From positions 387,501 through 451,500 of the forward strand of contig WPIO01000193.1 of NCBI GenBank assembly GCA_009760855.2: a stretch of DNA of 64,000 nucleotides, in the 5' to 3' direction. Source of the stretch: Cristatella mucedo (lineage: Eukaryota > Bryozoa > Phylactolaemata > Cristatellidae). The translations under genes were made by a program, and so were the position numbers. Below, piece after piece: positions 54,206 through 64,000 of this stretch; positions within the stretch are counted from its first letter, which is position 1; every line of letters starts with the position of its first letter. The notes under the pieces are model-generated. The model was not told the origin of the DNA. It saw only the letters and a program-made list of their open reading frames with translations, and ran no database searches.

Positions 54206-57200
54206 ATGGCAGGTGAAGACTTGGATTTGTCTTGGGAGTTTACCGACGAATTTGACATACCCGAGTAAGTCGAGCACGAAACCTCAGCCGGCGCACCCGG
54301 CGAATTGCGACCGAGCCTGGCCGGCCCGGCGCTTGGAGGTCTGGGGCACTGCGCCTGGTTTCTGTGGTAGCTGATCTCCAGTTGGGGTGCCTATTAATTA
54401 CGGCATCGAGAGACCAATGAATGCTGACGAAAATTACGATGCACCATTGACATCGCATTTACGACCGTGTTCAAGACGATTCGATTCCCTGGCGGCCCAA
54501 AATCCCAATTGTTCGTCACCCTGCTTGAATCGGGTGAGTCGGCTCGAATTGGTGACGAAGCTATTCTCTGGGCGAGTCCCCAGCACGACCACGGGTAGGG
54601 ACGTTAAAAAGCCTTGATTTTGTAAGACACGGGCGATGCGCAACATTTCGAGTGCGACGTTCGTTAGCACGGCCCAGTGGATGTCGGTCGACAAAGTTGT
54701 TGCTCCTCCCGACTAACAATTCTGCTTGACATGAGGCGTGAGGGATTTGAGCTGCAGTATCGCTTTGGCAACGAGCACAGGTGGGCCCCTTAATACGTGC
54801 ACTGTCTCATTGAGTCGTATCTTGGGAACACAGCTGCAAGCAGGCTACTTTGAACACTGCTAAAGGCCGGCCAGCAAGACAAGATAACTGCCCGGCAGGT
54901 CACTGTCGGTCTCCAAGCTTCGCTTCATAGCTCGTCCAGCCAAAGTCAGCAATCCTTATTGCTAGGCATATTTTCCTCTTGGGCATGGCTCAAGCCACTG
55001 ATATTACACAATCACGAGCGACATGCAATCAGTCATAGTAGCTGCTCGACCGAGGAGCTGGCTCTTTTCCGAAACCGTCCTTAGCATGTCTCTCGGTAGC
55101 AGGGCGGATCAGTGCCACGACAGTGAGACGGCATATTGCCCTAAGACTTTAAGAAGGCATTTCACAATGCGCAGCACTAGACGCAAGCAGATGCGCCTCA
55201 GGTCAAAGTGTGAAACGAGCTGAGCCATCAATCTGGCTGCACGAGCTTCGCTGGCTGCGAGGCCTCGACGAAAACAAGTCGCTACCAGTAGGGTCTAGCG
55301 GCAAGAGAAGAAGTGGCCATGAACAGGCGACGAACTGCGGGCAAACGTGGCCACATGTACTCGGTATACATGCTTTGTCTCAGGACACAGAGGTACACAT
55401 AACATTACACAAACAAGGCTACACGCCAGTCAGGAAGACCAGTGCATAAAGCACTGTGCGTAGGGAAATGGGCAGAACAGCAAAAAGATGTTGATATAAT
55501 GAGTGACGTAGGCTACCTAGCTGAGGGCAACGGGTGGCATGCAATGGTTCACACAAAAACTAAGGCATCAGCCAGTAACAATGTCAACTCTGAATCGTCG
55601 TACGTTGGTTACTTAGAGGCTAGTGCAGTGGTCGGTAGGTGGAGTCGAGAATCTTACATCTCAGAGGAATGGGGCAGCGTTCGTTCTCAATTCACTCGAC
55701 GCCTTGCCGAGAACGCGGCTAGCAGCAATGCTTAAGCTGTAGCCATAGCAATGCAGCCCCTTGTGCTCATAGTGTGCACCATGGCAAAGCTGGGCTTGAG
55801 CAAAAGCTCTGCTGCCGAGCCACTGTACACTCCGTTGTTGGCTAAAGTGCCAGCGCACCTTTTTGCAGCATCACAGAGGAAGACTACTTGTGGGCGGAGG
55901 AGGGCGCAGCGAACTGGCGGCCGGGTGACCTGCCGTCGTCGCTGACAGCTGAATCAGGATTCGTCGTCGGTGATCACTTACTTTCACACGGCGATGAAGA
56001 GGTGACTGCAGCAAGGAATCGCTGCGAATGCATTAATTCTCCAGCGAGACGAAGCAGCTCAGCTGCTCACAGTTTGCGCTGTATCATTTCAGATGCTCTC
56101 AGCTGATGAAACCGGCGACGCGACTGGTATTGGCCACGGCAAGCTCGGCCGACGAACGTCCGAAGCACTTCCGGGACGCTGCAGTCATCCGCCGGCACGC
56201 CTCGAAGTCGAAGCCGCGCCCGTGAGTGCGAGCGCTGCGACCACGCAGCGGATAGCGTGCGGCCCCTCGCCGTCCGAACGACCATTCGGACGGCGAGCAA
56301 GAGCTGCGCACCAACTGGGCACCGCTAGGGCGGCCGAGAGGGTCGTGCACGAGTGGCGCACGAGTACAAGCGAGTCACCGACTCACACAAAACTTGAGCG
56401 CCACGTAAAAAAGTCCGTTCGTCATCTGTCGCATTTCGTGGCATGAAAGTCACTGAGCATGTTAGCAGTAGGCCAATTCTGATACGGGCTCCGGTGAATA
56501 GGGGTGCGTAGCTGTGGACGTTCAAACCGGCAAGAATTTGCTGGCTCAAGAACGAGCGAATCCTGAATTTCCCAAGAATATTACTTGCCTCGAATAGGTG
56601 CGCGTGGAAATCTACAATATTTGACTTAAGCCATTTGCCCATTGCGACCAATTTGTTGTACTCCTCCAGGTCCCCTATTCAAAAGGGACTACTTTAGCAC
56701 GATACACCCTCCGGAAACCTATGCTACGGGCGGTACGCTGACGATGGGCGTGCCCGAACCTACGCTGATTGAATGGTGGCCGTGAAAGCCGCATAGATAT
56801 ACTGACTCCAGAGGTATCAAGCCACTTCGTCCGCGGGAACAACGTATCATGAAACAACCGCAGGTAAGTTGAGACCGAAGAAACGGACCCGGCCAGGTCA
56901 TAGAGGGACAGCTTGTAGGAGCAACAGGGTATTTATTAGAAGGGGAAAAGACCTACTTGATTCCAGTATGTAGCCGTAATTTTCGACTGTCAATTTATCT
57001 CCAATCCGCTGCCTGTTCATCTTGTAATGCTGCTGCTTCGACTAATGCGCGAGTAACTTTGACAACCGTGTTAATACACGACTGTCTTCCGTGTCTGAAT
57101 AGTATAGACGCGGATACGGTCGTAAAGGTGTGCCAGAACATGACGGCTACGTGGAAGGAGAAGATTCCGGTGTGGTTTTGGCGAATTCTTTAACGGGAAA

Positions 57201-59308
57201 AGAGAAAACGTCGGCGCCGGGAATAACAAGATAGCCAGAGAAAGACAGACGGACAGGCTGTCAGACAGAGAAACAGAAAGACAGAGACCGAGAGTGAGAG
57301 ACGGACACATAGACTCAGAAATTGACTGAGGGCAAAGAGTGACGGGCAGACAAAGACACAGAGAGAAAGAGCGAAAATGAGACTGATAAGAGAGAAGCAC
57401 ACAGATTGAGACAGGCCTAGAGATGTAGAAACAGATAGGAAGAGAGAGACGGAATCAGAGGAAGATAATCGAGGGCGGGGCCAATACACAGGCAGATTGA
57501 GGAAAAAAAACATATGGGGACAGATCAAAGTGACAGAGCGTGAGAGAGAAAGAGACAGACAGGCATACAGAGACACGAAGAGACAGAGACAGAAATACTG
57601 ACAGACAGACAGACTACAGACTGACAGAAAGATAGACCGACTGGGAGATAGACAGAGTTGAAAGAGAAAGAAATGGACACAAGCAGAGCAACGGACAGGC
57701 TGTGATACAGACAGACACAGGTGTGGAGAAAACACCCCAACGGTCAGGTACAAACTCGAAGAACGTCGAGATTGAGTGACAAAGGCATAGTCGTATGCGG
57801 GTATGGAGACATTAATGGATAAAGCAGTTTTTTCTATATGCCCCTAATTAACGAAACAGCTGTGACAATACTTGTAGCCTATGTGTCGCGAAATCTGCAC
57901 CGCCGTTACAGAAACCAACTATTCTATATCAAGACGGTCTCTCCAAGATTCCAGGAGCACGGATGCACTGTTGTTATGCTGTACTGGTTTGTCTGTCGGT
58001 CAATCACAGACTGAATGCGATTCCTGCTTGCCACGTCCACCTTCGTTGTCAGTCTTGTACAACGTTCGTAAGTTGTTTGCCTCCCAGTTCTTGCCAATGA
58101 TCTCGGTGACGGACCTTCTCGCGTTCTTGCAGTCAGACCGTCGTGCTCGCCATAATGCAGTTGAGAAAGAAAGACGAAACTACCATAAAGAAAGCTTGGC
58201 CAAGCTTCAAGACCTCTTGCCAAACATGCGAGGTCGAAAGGTATGTCCGCCTGTTGACTAGTCGAATATTCTGCTGCCCACTGCAGATGCATTGGCTTAA
58301 CATCGTAGTCAATTTCATGAGCCCTGAAATTGTCAAGGATACTCAAAGCTAGAAAATATTGCTCGCCTATTCGTTGCTGCCTTGATGAAACTTCGGGCAT
58401 CCGTCCCGGTACATCAAAGGGCGACTTTTAGCTTTTGCTAGTCCATCTATACTGGACCGTGAAGATGCAATGACACATTGAAAATCCCGGACAGCTAACA
58501 CTTTCCAAATCCCGTATGAGTACCTCATTCATCTGCTGTGCAACAGAGTTTAGACATACACTGCTACAAGTAACCTTTCCGCTTTTTCTACATATTCAAT
58601 CGGTAAATATATGCGTGTGCACATACAACTTTTCTAGTACGTGCTATTTGCATCGGAAGTATTCGTGAGTGAGTACTTTTGGTGTGGTCATGATCAGTTT
58701 TACATTGTCGGCCGCTGATTTCGACGATCTAGTTTCAAGGTCGGTCAAGTGGCCAGCTGTAGAGTGGCGAAAGTGTGGGCCATTCAAGTCTGCATTTGCA
58801 TCGCCTGCACCTGCCCTTACTGCTGCTGTAGGTACCAAACATACGAATTTTGAAGAAGGCGGCCGAATACATCACGGCTTTGGAGAATCATTCTCAGCAT
58901 TGCCTTCATGAGTATGAACGTATTCGACAGCTAAACACAACGCTTGAGCAAATGAGTGAGTACGACGTGAATGTGCTAACAGTCAGATCTTAAAATGAAG
59001 CACGGCGTCTGTTCTAATAATTTGAAGATTTTTGTTTTGCAATTGTGGCTGCTGTATTGAAATGTAAGGCCTGTTCTGGTACAGACGCAAACTCGTCAGG
59101 CGGTGGTGAGGCAGGGGCTGCAGCCGAAGCTCAAGTGCAGCAGGATCGGCCAGTGTGGCAGCCATTGTTGCATCATGAAGAGTCACATGTGAGAAGTAGA
59201 AGTTATAGTTTTCCATGCCAAGCTGCATCAATGGAAAGATTATGTTGGTGGCAAATCTCCATTGATTCATGTGTGTGTGTGACAGGGCTGCCCTTTCGCG
59301 TTGTCTAA
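54206..59308 (+). CDS. MAX: MAX-like bHLH-leucine-zipper transcription factor, gene 2 (exons across units 2 and 3)
   Basis: Predicted join: 54206-54264, 55869-56001, 58133-58240, 58832-58955, 59085-59308, with the same lengths, phases and splice sites as gene 1. The core exons encode the same residues as gene 1; the exon C difference I noted (CGC versus CGT) is synonymous. Just upstream of exon C this copy reads CTTCTCGCG where units 1 and 2 have CTTCATGCG. Both complete genes appear equally intact, so either or both could be expressed. Confidence 0.7.
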
Positions 59309-60057
59309 CGCTCGAAAGACAGTATTCATGTGTCATCGGATCGACTCAAAGCAAATCTAGCTGTGAAATAGACCACCGACATATGGATACTCACCGTTAG
59401 ACTGTGAATGTTTGAAAAATCACCTCCTCTCACGTCCCGGTATGTTACTATTGCTCAATGCGAAGCGTGCAAGGGCTTGACAAACATTGGTACATGCATT
59501 TGAAATGACTGAGCCGAGAAACAGAAACCGTCCAGGTCGGAGGCAGCTTTGAGAAATCAAAAAAAAAAGCTTCGAAATCCAGGAGCAGGTGCTTACCGGG
59601 CGACCACTGTGCATCTTGTCGGCGAAGCTTAGCATTATGCCACTCAGCCGGAACGAAGCAGACACGGCGAAGCGATTGCTAACTAAGGGAGAATTTCTTA
59701 GCGGTGACATCCAATGTTAAAGAAAGGGTGTCATTTCACTGCCAAGAATAGCCGATTACACGGCAGAGGTGCGTCTTTAAATCTAAAGAGTATCACTTAA
59801 CATCAGTCGCCGTAGGAGTTGGTCAAGCTCGTTGCATGATGGAATCCTGCGAACCACAATTGTGGTGCAAGCGAGTCAGTTACCCGAAGCGTCCTCTGCG
59901 TTCTGCCTGCATGCATGGGAATGAGCTGTTTTTGCAAGAGAAGGGCAGAATTGGCATTTAAAGATGATGCAGGTCGTAGATTCAATTTGTGCTGCACTTG
60001 GCTTGCAAATCACTTCGGTATAAAAAATGATAACATAAAGAATAGCATATACAACAG

Positions 60058-60204
60058 ACTCTACCTTAAAGAGACAGAAGAATCTTTACGGCTATCACCA
60101 CAGCTTGTAGCGGCCATAAAGGATCGCTCACATCAGGATTCGAACCGGACACCTGGGGCCGCTGTCGTAACAAGAAACCACCTTACCTAATGAGCCATCA
60201 CGAT
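60058..60204 (-). mobile_element. SINE-B copy, unit 3
   Basis: Orthologous to the copies in units 1 and 2, and closer to unit 1 here. Confidence 0.75.
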
Positions 60205-61416
60205 GTTCTCCGTAAATACATGGAGGCCAATAAATTGCTAACGACGATTGCCTTTACGCTAGCATGAACTGTGTTCAAATGGTAAAACTGTACATGCTGC
60301 TTCGTAGCTCGGTCTCAGAGCAGCAAAAAGCATTTTCTTAGGCGCTATTTACGAATTGTGCATGAATTTTTATGTGTCATTCCTTGCAGGGCAGCAACTC
60401 GAGCTGGGCTCCAACAGATCTTAGGTGACCATATGAAGCTGGTTTTGAAATGCTGTCACTTACAAACTAACCGACACACCAACAACTCACCGTTTCCTCG
60501 TCGTATGTGTCCCGTGAATTGAATTTAACCATACGAACGTGTACATGTGTACTTTTATTTATATAAAGCATGTCCCAAGCGAAGCAACGAGTTTGTTTGA
60601 ATTGTATGCAGAAAGTCGTGTTGCATGAAACTTTTGCTGCAGTTTGGTCCGTTAGCAAGCACTTTTTGACCGCTCACGACATAGGCTGAGTTCGATTGCT
60701 GAGTGTCCTGCAATTGCTGGCCGGCACAAAACGACGGATTAGCTAAGCACAGTATAGCCTATCAGTTTCCCCTCAGACCACGACGTTCCTAGATGTACGA
60801 CCGCCAGCATTCGATTGCTTCGGCTGATTTGATCGGCCGGACGCAGAGTACTTGCTGCCCCAGCAGTCGGTGCTCTGCTGACAGTGAAGCTGCCCTGAAA
60901 TGTGTAAGGCGGTATGTGCTTAGGGACAGCAGCTTCTCAATGGTGCCCCATCTTCCCGTTCTCCTGATCTCGTGTAAACTTTTCCATTTCCTACTTGACC
61001 AAGCGTCCAGGGTAAGGCGAGTGTTTGGTGCAGACGGAGCAAATCGCCAGTTATAGTTATTCTTGTGCGTACGGTTTCTGTGGAGCATGGAACGTATACA
61101 CGCGTGATTAAAGCAGTCAAAATTACTTTAAAGAACACCCCGAGAGGCTCTGCTGCCGACCACCATAAGTGCAACAAGGGTCAGTGGGGGACGAACCAGT
61201 CATCAGGTACCAAAGGCCCTAATTCCGCTCAGCTTATGACCCTGCGAAAGCCGTATACGTTCGAAACGACCATTCGCTCTAAGCCTCTCCCGATCAGGGG
61301 TGATCGGGCTCGTTCGTAGTCCCTCCCGCCAGTATTTGTCGCTCACAGATTGCCTCCCCACAATAGCCCCAGGAGTTGCCGTCACAAGCAAATTGCCTTG
61401 GGAGCTGATTTGCGGA

Positions 61417-61418
<2 letters not shown>

Positions 61419-61448
<30 letters not shown>
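61419..61448 (+). repeat. (CAG)10, unit 3
   Basis: Ten CAG triplets, two more than in units 1 and 2. Confidence 0.95.
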
Positions 61449-61451
<3 letters not shown>

Positions 61452-62878
61452 GCTGAGCGAAGCGTCTCCCTCCTGGCAAGTGCAGGTACTGGCAATCGCC
61501 GCGAAGGACCAGCACAGGCTGCTGCAAGGTTACCGGCTAGATTGCGGTTACTGTGCGGCAAGTTTACCTCCATTGCAGCTGACCACAGGCCTCCAGACCA
61601 GGAAGCTCGACAATAGGCAGGAAGAGGTGCAGGCTAAACGAGACGCAGGGGCCTGCCAGGTAGCCACAACGACCGGTCAGTGACCTCTTAGTCTCGCCTC
61701 AGTCTTGTCTCTTCGGCTGGTTGACGATAGCAGCCTGGCAAGATGCCCACCCGTTTGGCACGATCACGTAAAACCCCACCGGACTGCCTTGGCTCACGGA
61801 CAGACCTACCACGGGCAGCACTCCTCAAGCAGCCCTGCAGCTGTATAGGCAGCATGTACATCGATCTTTGGGGTTCAAATTATTATCGGTCTTTATTTTT
61901 TTTTACGAAGAAACACCTGTTTATTACGTTACTTAGAAAGTCCATTACAATGTAGAGTTAGGTGCTGTGAATCACTGTTCACTCGAGTAATCGTATTGTC
62001 ACGTTTGAGACTGCTCTTTAATTTTATGTTTAGTGATTCCCTTGGACCATTGCAGGTCAGAGAGCAGTTGCATGTTACGATAACTACGACGTTCACGACA
62101 GATAAGCAGTGAATGCATGCCAGCCATTCAAAGCGGCACGGATCGATGGCAATAAGACCGAGGGATGCACAAAGGCAGGGTAAAGGAAGAGGCTGCATGG
62201 AAAGGCGAATCTGAATTCGGATATAGAAATTAATATGTGCCGACAAACTGCCGTGCTTACTTGCCGCAGCTATCGTTTTTGTCTAGTGCAGCTATGCGTG
62301 CAATGCGAAACTTGTACAAAAAGTGCTACCTACAATGAGGCGGGTCGATTAGGCATTCCTTCCGAAAGCATCGATGAAAAAGCGAGGAAGCGTTTTCCTA
62401 GCACAGTGGTACGACGGGCTGCTCCTTTCTTGCGACTCACTCGTATATGAGTGTTGCTCACTAGAAGCCAAGGCACAGACGTTTCGCTTGCATCGGGTCG
62501 CATCGCAGGCACCTGGACGGCCGCGCCTACAGAGAAGTCTACGGTGTAAGGACGAGCAACACTCCTGGGAAAATCGTGCCGGGAAAGTCAAGTACACGGA
62601 CAGTTGTGACGGATCTTTCTTTATTATTAAAAGTTGGCTTGTCTCTCACATTACAAGTGGAAGAGACAAATGTTACATCGTGCCAGTTGAATCAACCGCC
62701 GCGCCAGTGCTAGGATCGGAGCGAGAGGGGAACCAAGCAACGCTGCCATCGGCTGCAGGTCAAGGCTTTGACCTGGTGACCCCTGCGAGCCGGGCAGTTA
62801 GCTTGTACCTCGGTAGGAGTGCAGGTGCTCTGCCGGCCGGCGTCTTTTCCGTGTCTCGACGTTAGTTGGCGGACCAAC

Positions 62879-62938
62879 ATGGCAGGTGAAGACTTGGATT
62901 TGTCTTGGGAGTTTACCGACGAATTTGACATACCCCGA
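62879..62938 (+). CDS. Candidate MAX exon A in unit 3, with 1-nt insertion
   Basis: Same as exon A of units 1 and 2, but the C run before the donor is four, not three (ATACCCCGA|GTAAGT). The exon becomes 60 nt with exit phase 0. If exon B is unchanged beyond the window, the frame shifts at the junction. Confidence 0.5.
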
Positions 62939-64000
62939 GTAAGTCGAGCACGAAACCTCAGCCGGCGCACCCGGCGAATTGCGACCGAGCCTGGCCGGCC
63001 CGGCGCTTGGAGGTCTGGGGCACTGCGCCTGGTTTCTGTGGTAGCTGATCTCCAGTTGGGGTGCCTATTAATTACGGCATCGAGAGACCAATGAATGCTG
63101 ACGAAAATTACGATGCACCATGACATCGCATTTACGACCGTGTTCAAGACGATTCGATTCCCTGGCGGCCCAAAATCCCAATTGTTCGTCACCCTGCTTG
63201 AATCGGGTGAGTCGGCTCGAATTGGTGACGAAGCTATTCTCTGGGCGAGTCCCCAGCACGACCACGGGTAGGGACGTTAAAAAGCCTTGATTTTGTAAGA
63301 CACGGGCGATGCGCAACATTTCGAGTGCGACGTTCGTTAGCACGGCCCAGTGGATGTCGGTCGACAAAGTTGTTGCTCCTCCCGACTAACAATTCTGCTT
63401 GACATGAGGCGTGAGGGATTTGAGCTGCAGTATCGCTTTGGCAACGAGCACAGGTGGGCCCCTTAATACGTGCACTGTCTCATTGAGTCGTATCTTGGGA
63501 ACACAGCTGCAAGCAGGCTACTTTGAACACTGCTAAAGGCCGGCCAGCAAGACAAGATAACTGCCCGGCAGGTCACTGTCGGTCTCCAAGCTTCGCTTCA
63601 TAGCTCGTCCAGCCAAAGTCAGCAATCCTTATTGCTAGGCATATTTTCCTCTTGGGCATGGCTCAAGCCACTGATATTACACAATCACGAGCGACATGCA
63701 ATCAGTCATAGTAGCTGCTCGACCGAGGAGCTGGCTCTTTTCCGAAACCGTCCTTAGCATGTCTCTCGGTAGCAGGGCGGATCACTGCCACGACAGTGAG
63801 ACGGCATATTGCCCTAAGACTTTAAGAAGGCATTTCACACATGCGCAGCACTAGACGCAAGCAGATGCGCCTCAGGTCAAAGTGTGAAACGAGCTGAGCC
63901 ATCAATCTGGCTGCACGAGCTTCGCTGGCTGCGAGGCCTCGACGAAAACAAGTCGCTACCAGTAGGGTCTAGCGGCAAGAGAAGAAGTGGCCATGAACAG

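Larger units (their letters stand above)
48624..57279 (+). repeat. Tandem unit 2 (~8.66 kb)
   Basis: It aligns with unit 1 from end to end, with scattered substitutions and 1-4 nt indels. The offset is 8676 at the start and 8673 at the bHLH exon. Confidence 0.95.
57280..64000 (+). repeat. Tandem unit 3, cut by the window end
   Basis: It aligns with units 1 and 2 (offset about 8655-8659 from unit 2) to the last base of the window, so the array continues beyond it. Confidence 0.95.

Noticed and set aside
62374-62865. 163-codon frame upstream of exon A as a gene
   Set aside because: The homologous frame differs in length in units 1 and 2 because of small indels in a T-rich stretch; it has no domain and overlaps the likely promoter/5' UTR.

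Overview
The window is animal (metazoan) nuclear DNA. It has spliced protein genes with GT/AG introns, non-LTR retrotransposons with microsatellite tails, tRNA-derived SINEs, a hAT DNA transposon and very many long (CT)n/(GA)n tracts. I cannot name the species; an invertebrate with a repeat-rich, medium-GC genome fits best. Only two gene families are supported as host genes: a NIM1-type AMPK-related protein kinase (24160-27382) and a MAX-type bHLH-leucine-zipper transcription factor carried in a tandem array (39948 to the window end).

Layout. 1-14300 is mostly transposon debris: a complete but dead hAT element with its 8-bp target duplication (207-3119), broken CR1/L2-like LINE 3' ends of at least two families (here LINE-A and LINE-B), a tRNA-derived SINE, a 16-unit 18-bp minisatellite, and a small LTR element without pol (10213-12272). 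From 14300 to 24100 the DNA is GC-rich and microsatellite-dense, with no gene I can defend. NIM1K follows with three exons; its first intron is a stop-free, in-frame GGC repeat. 27400-39950 is intergenic, with SINEs, a LINE-B nested inside a LINE-A, and old LINE remnants.

The most striking part is 39948-64000: at least two and three-quarter copies of an ~8.66-kb unit in direct tandem, nearly identical by eye. Each unit carries, in this order, the three 3' exons of a MAX-like gene and then two candidate 5' exons of the next copy. The unit boundary therefore lies inside an intron of the gene, and complete genes form only across unit junctions. The window holds two complete predicted genes (45545-50649 and 54206-59308), one 5'-less remnant (40801-41978) and one first exon with a 1-nt frame change (62879-62938). 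The two core bHLHZ exons are 108 and 124 nt with phases 0/0/1, which matches the human MAX exons as I remember them and anchors the identification.

NIM1K and MAX have no evident operon-like or pathway relation here; they are neighbours separated by repeats.
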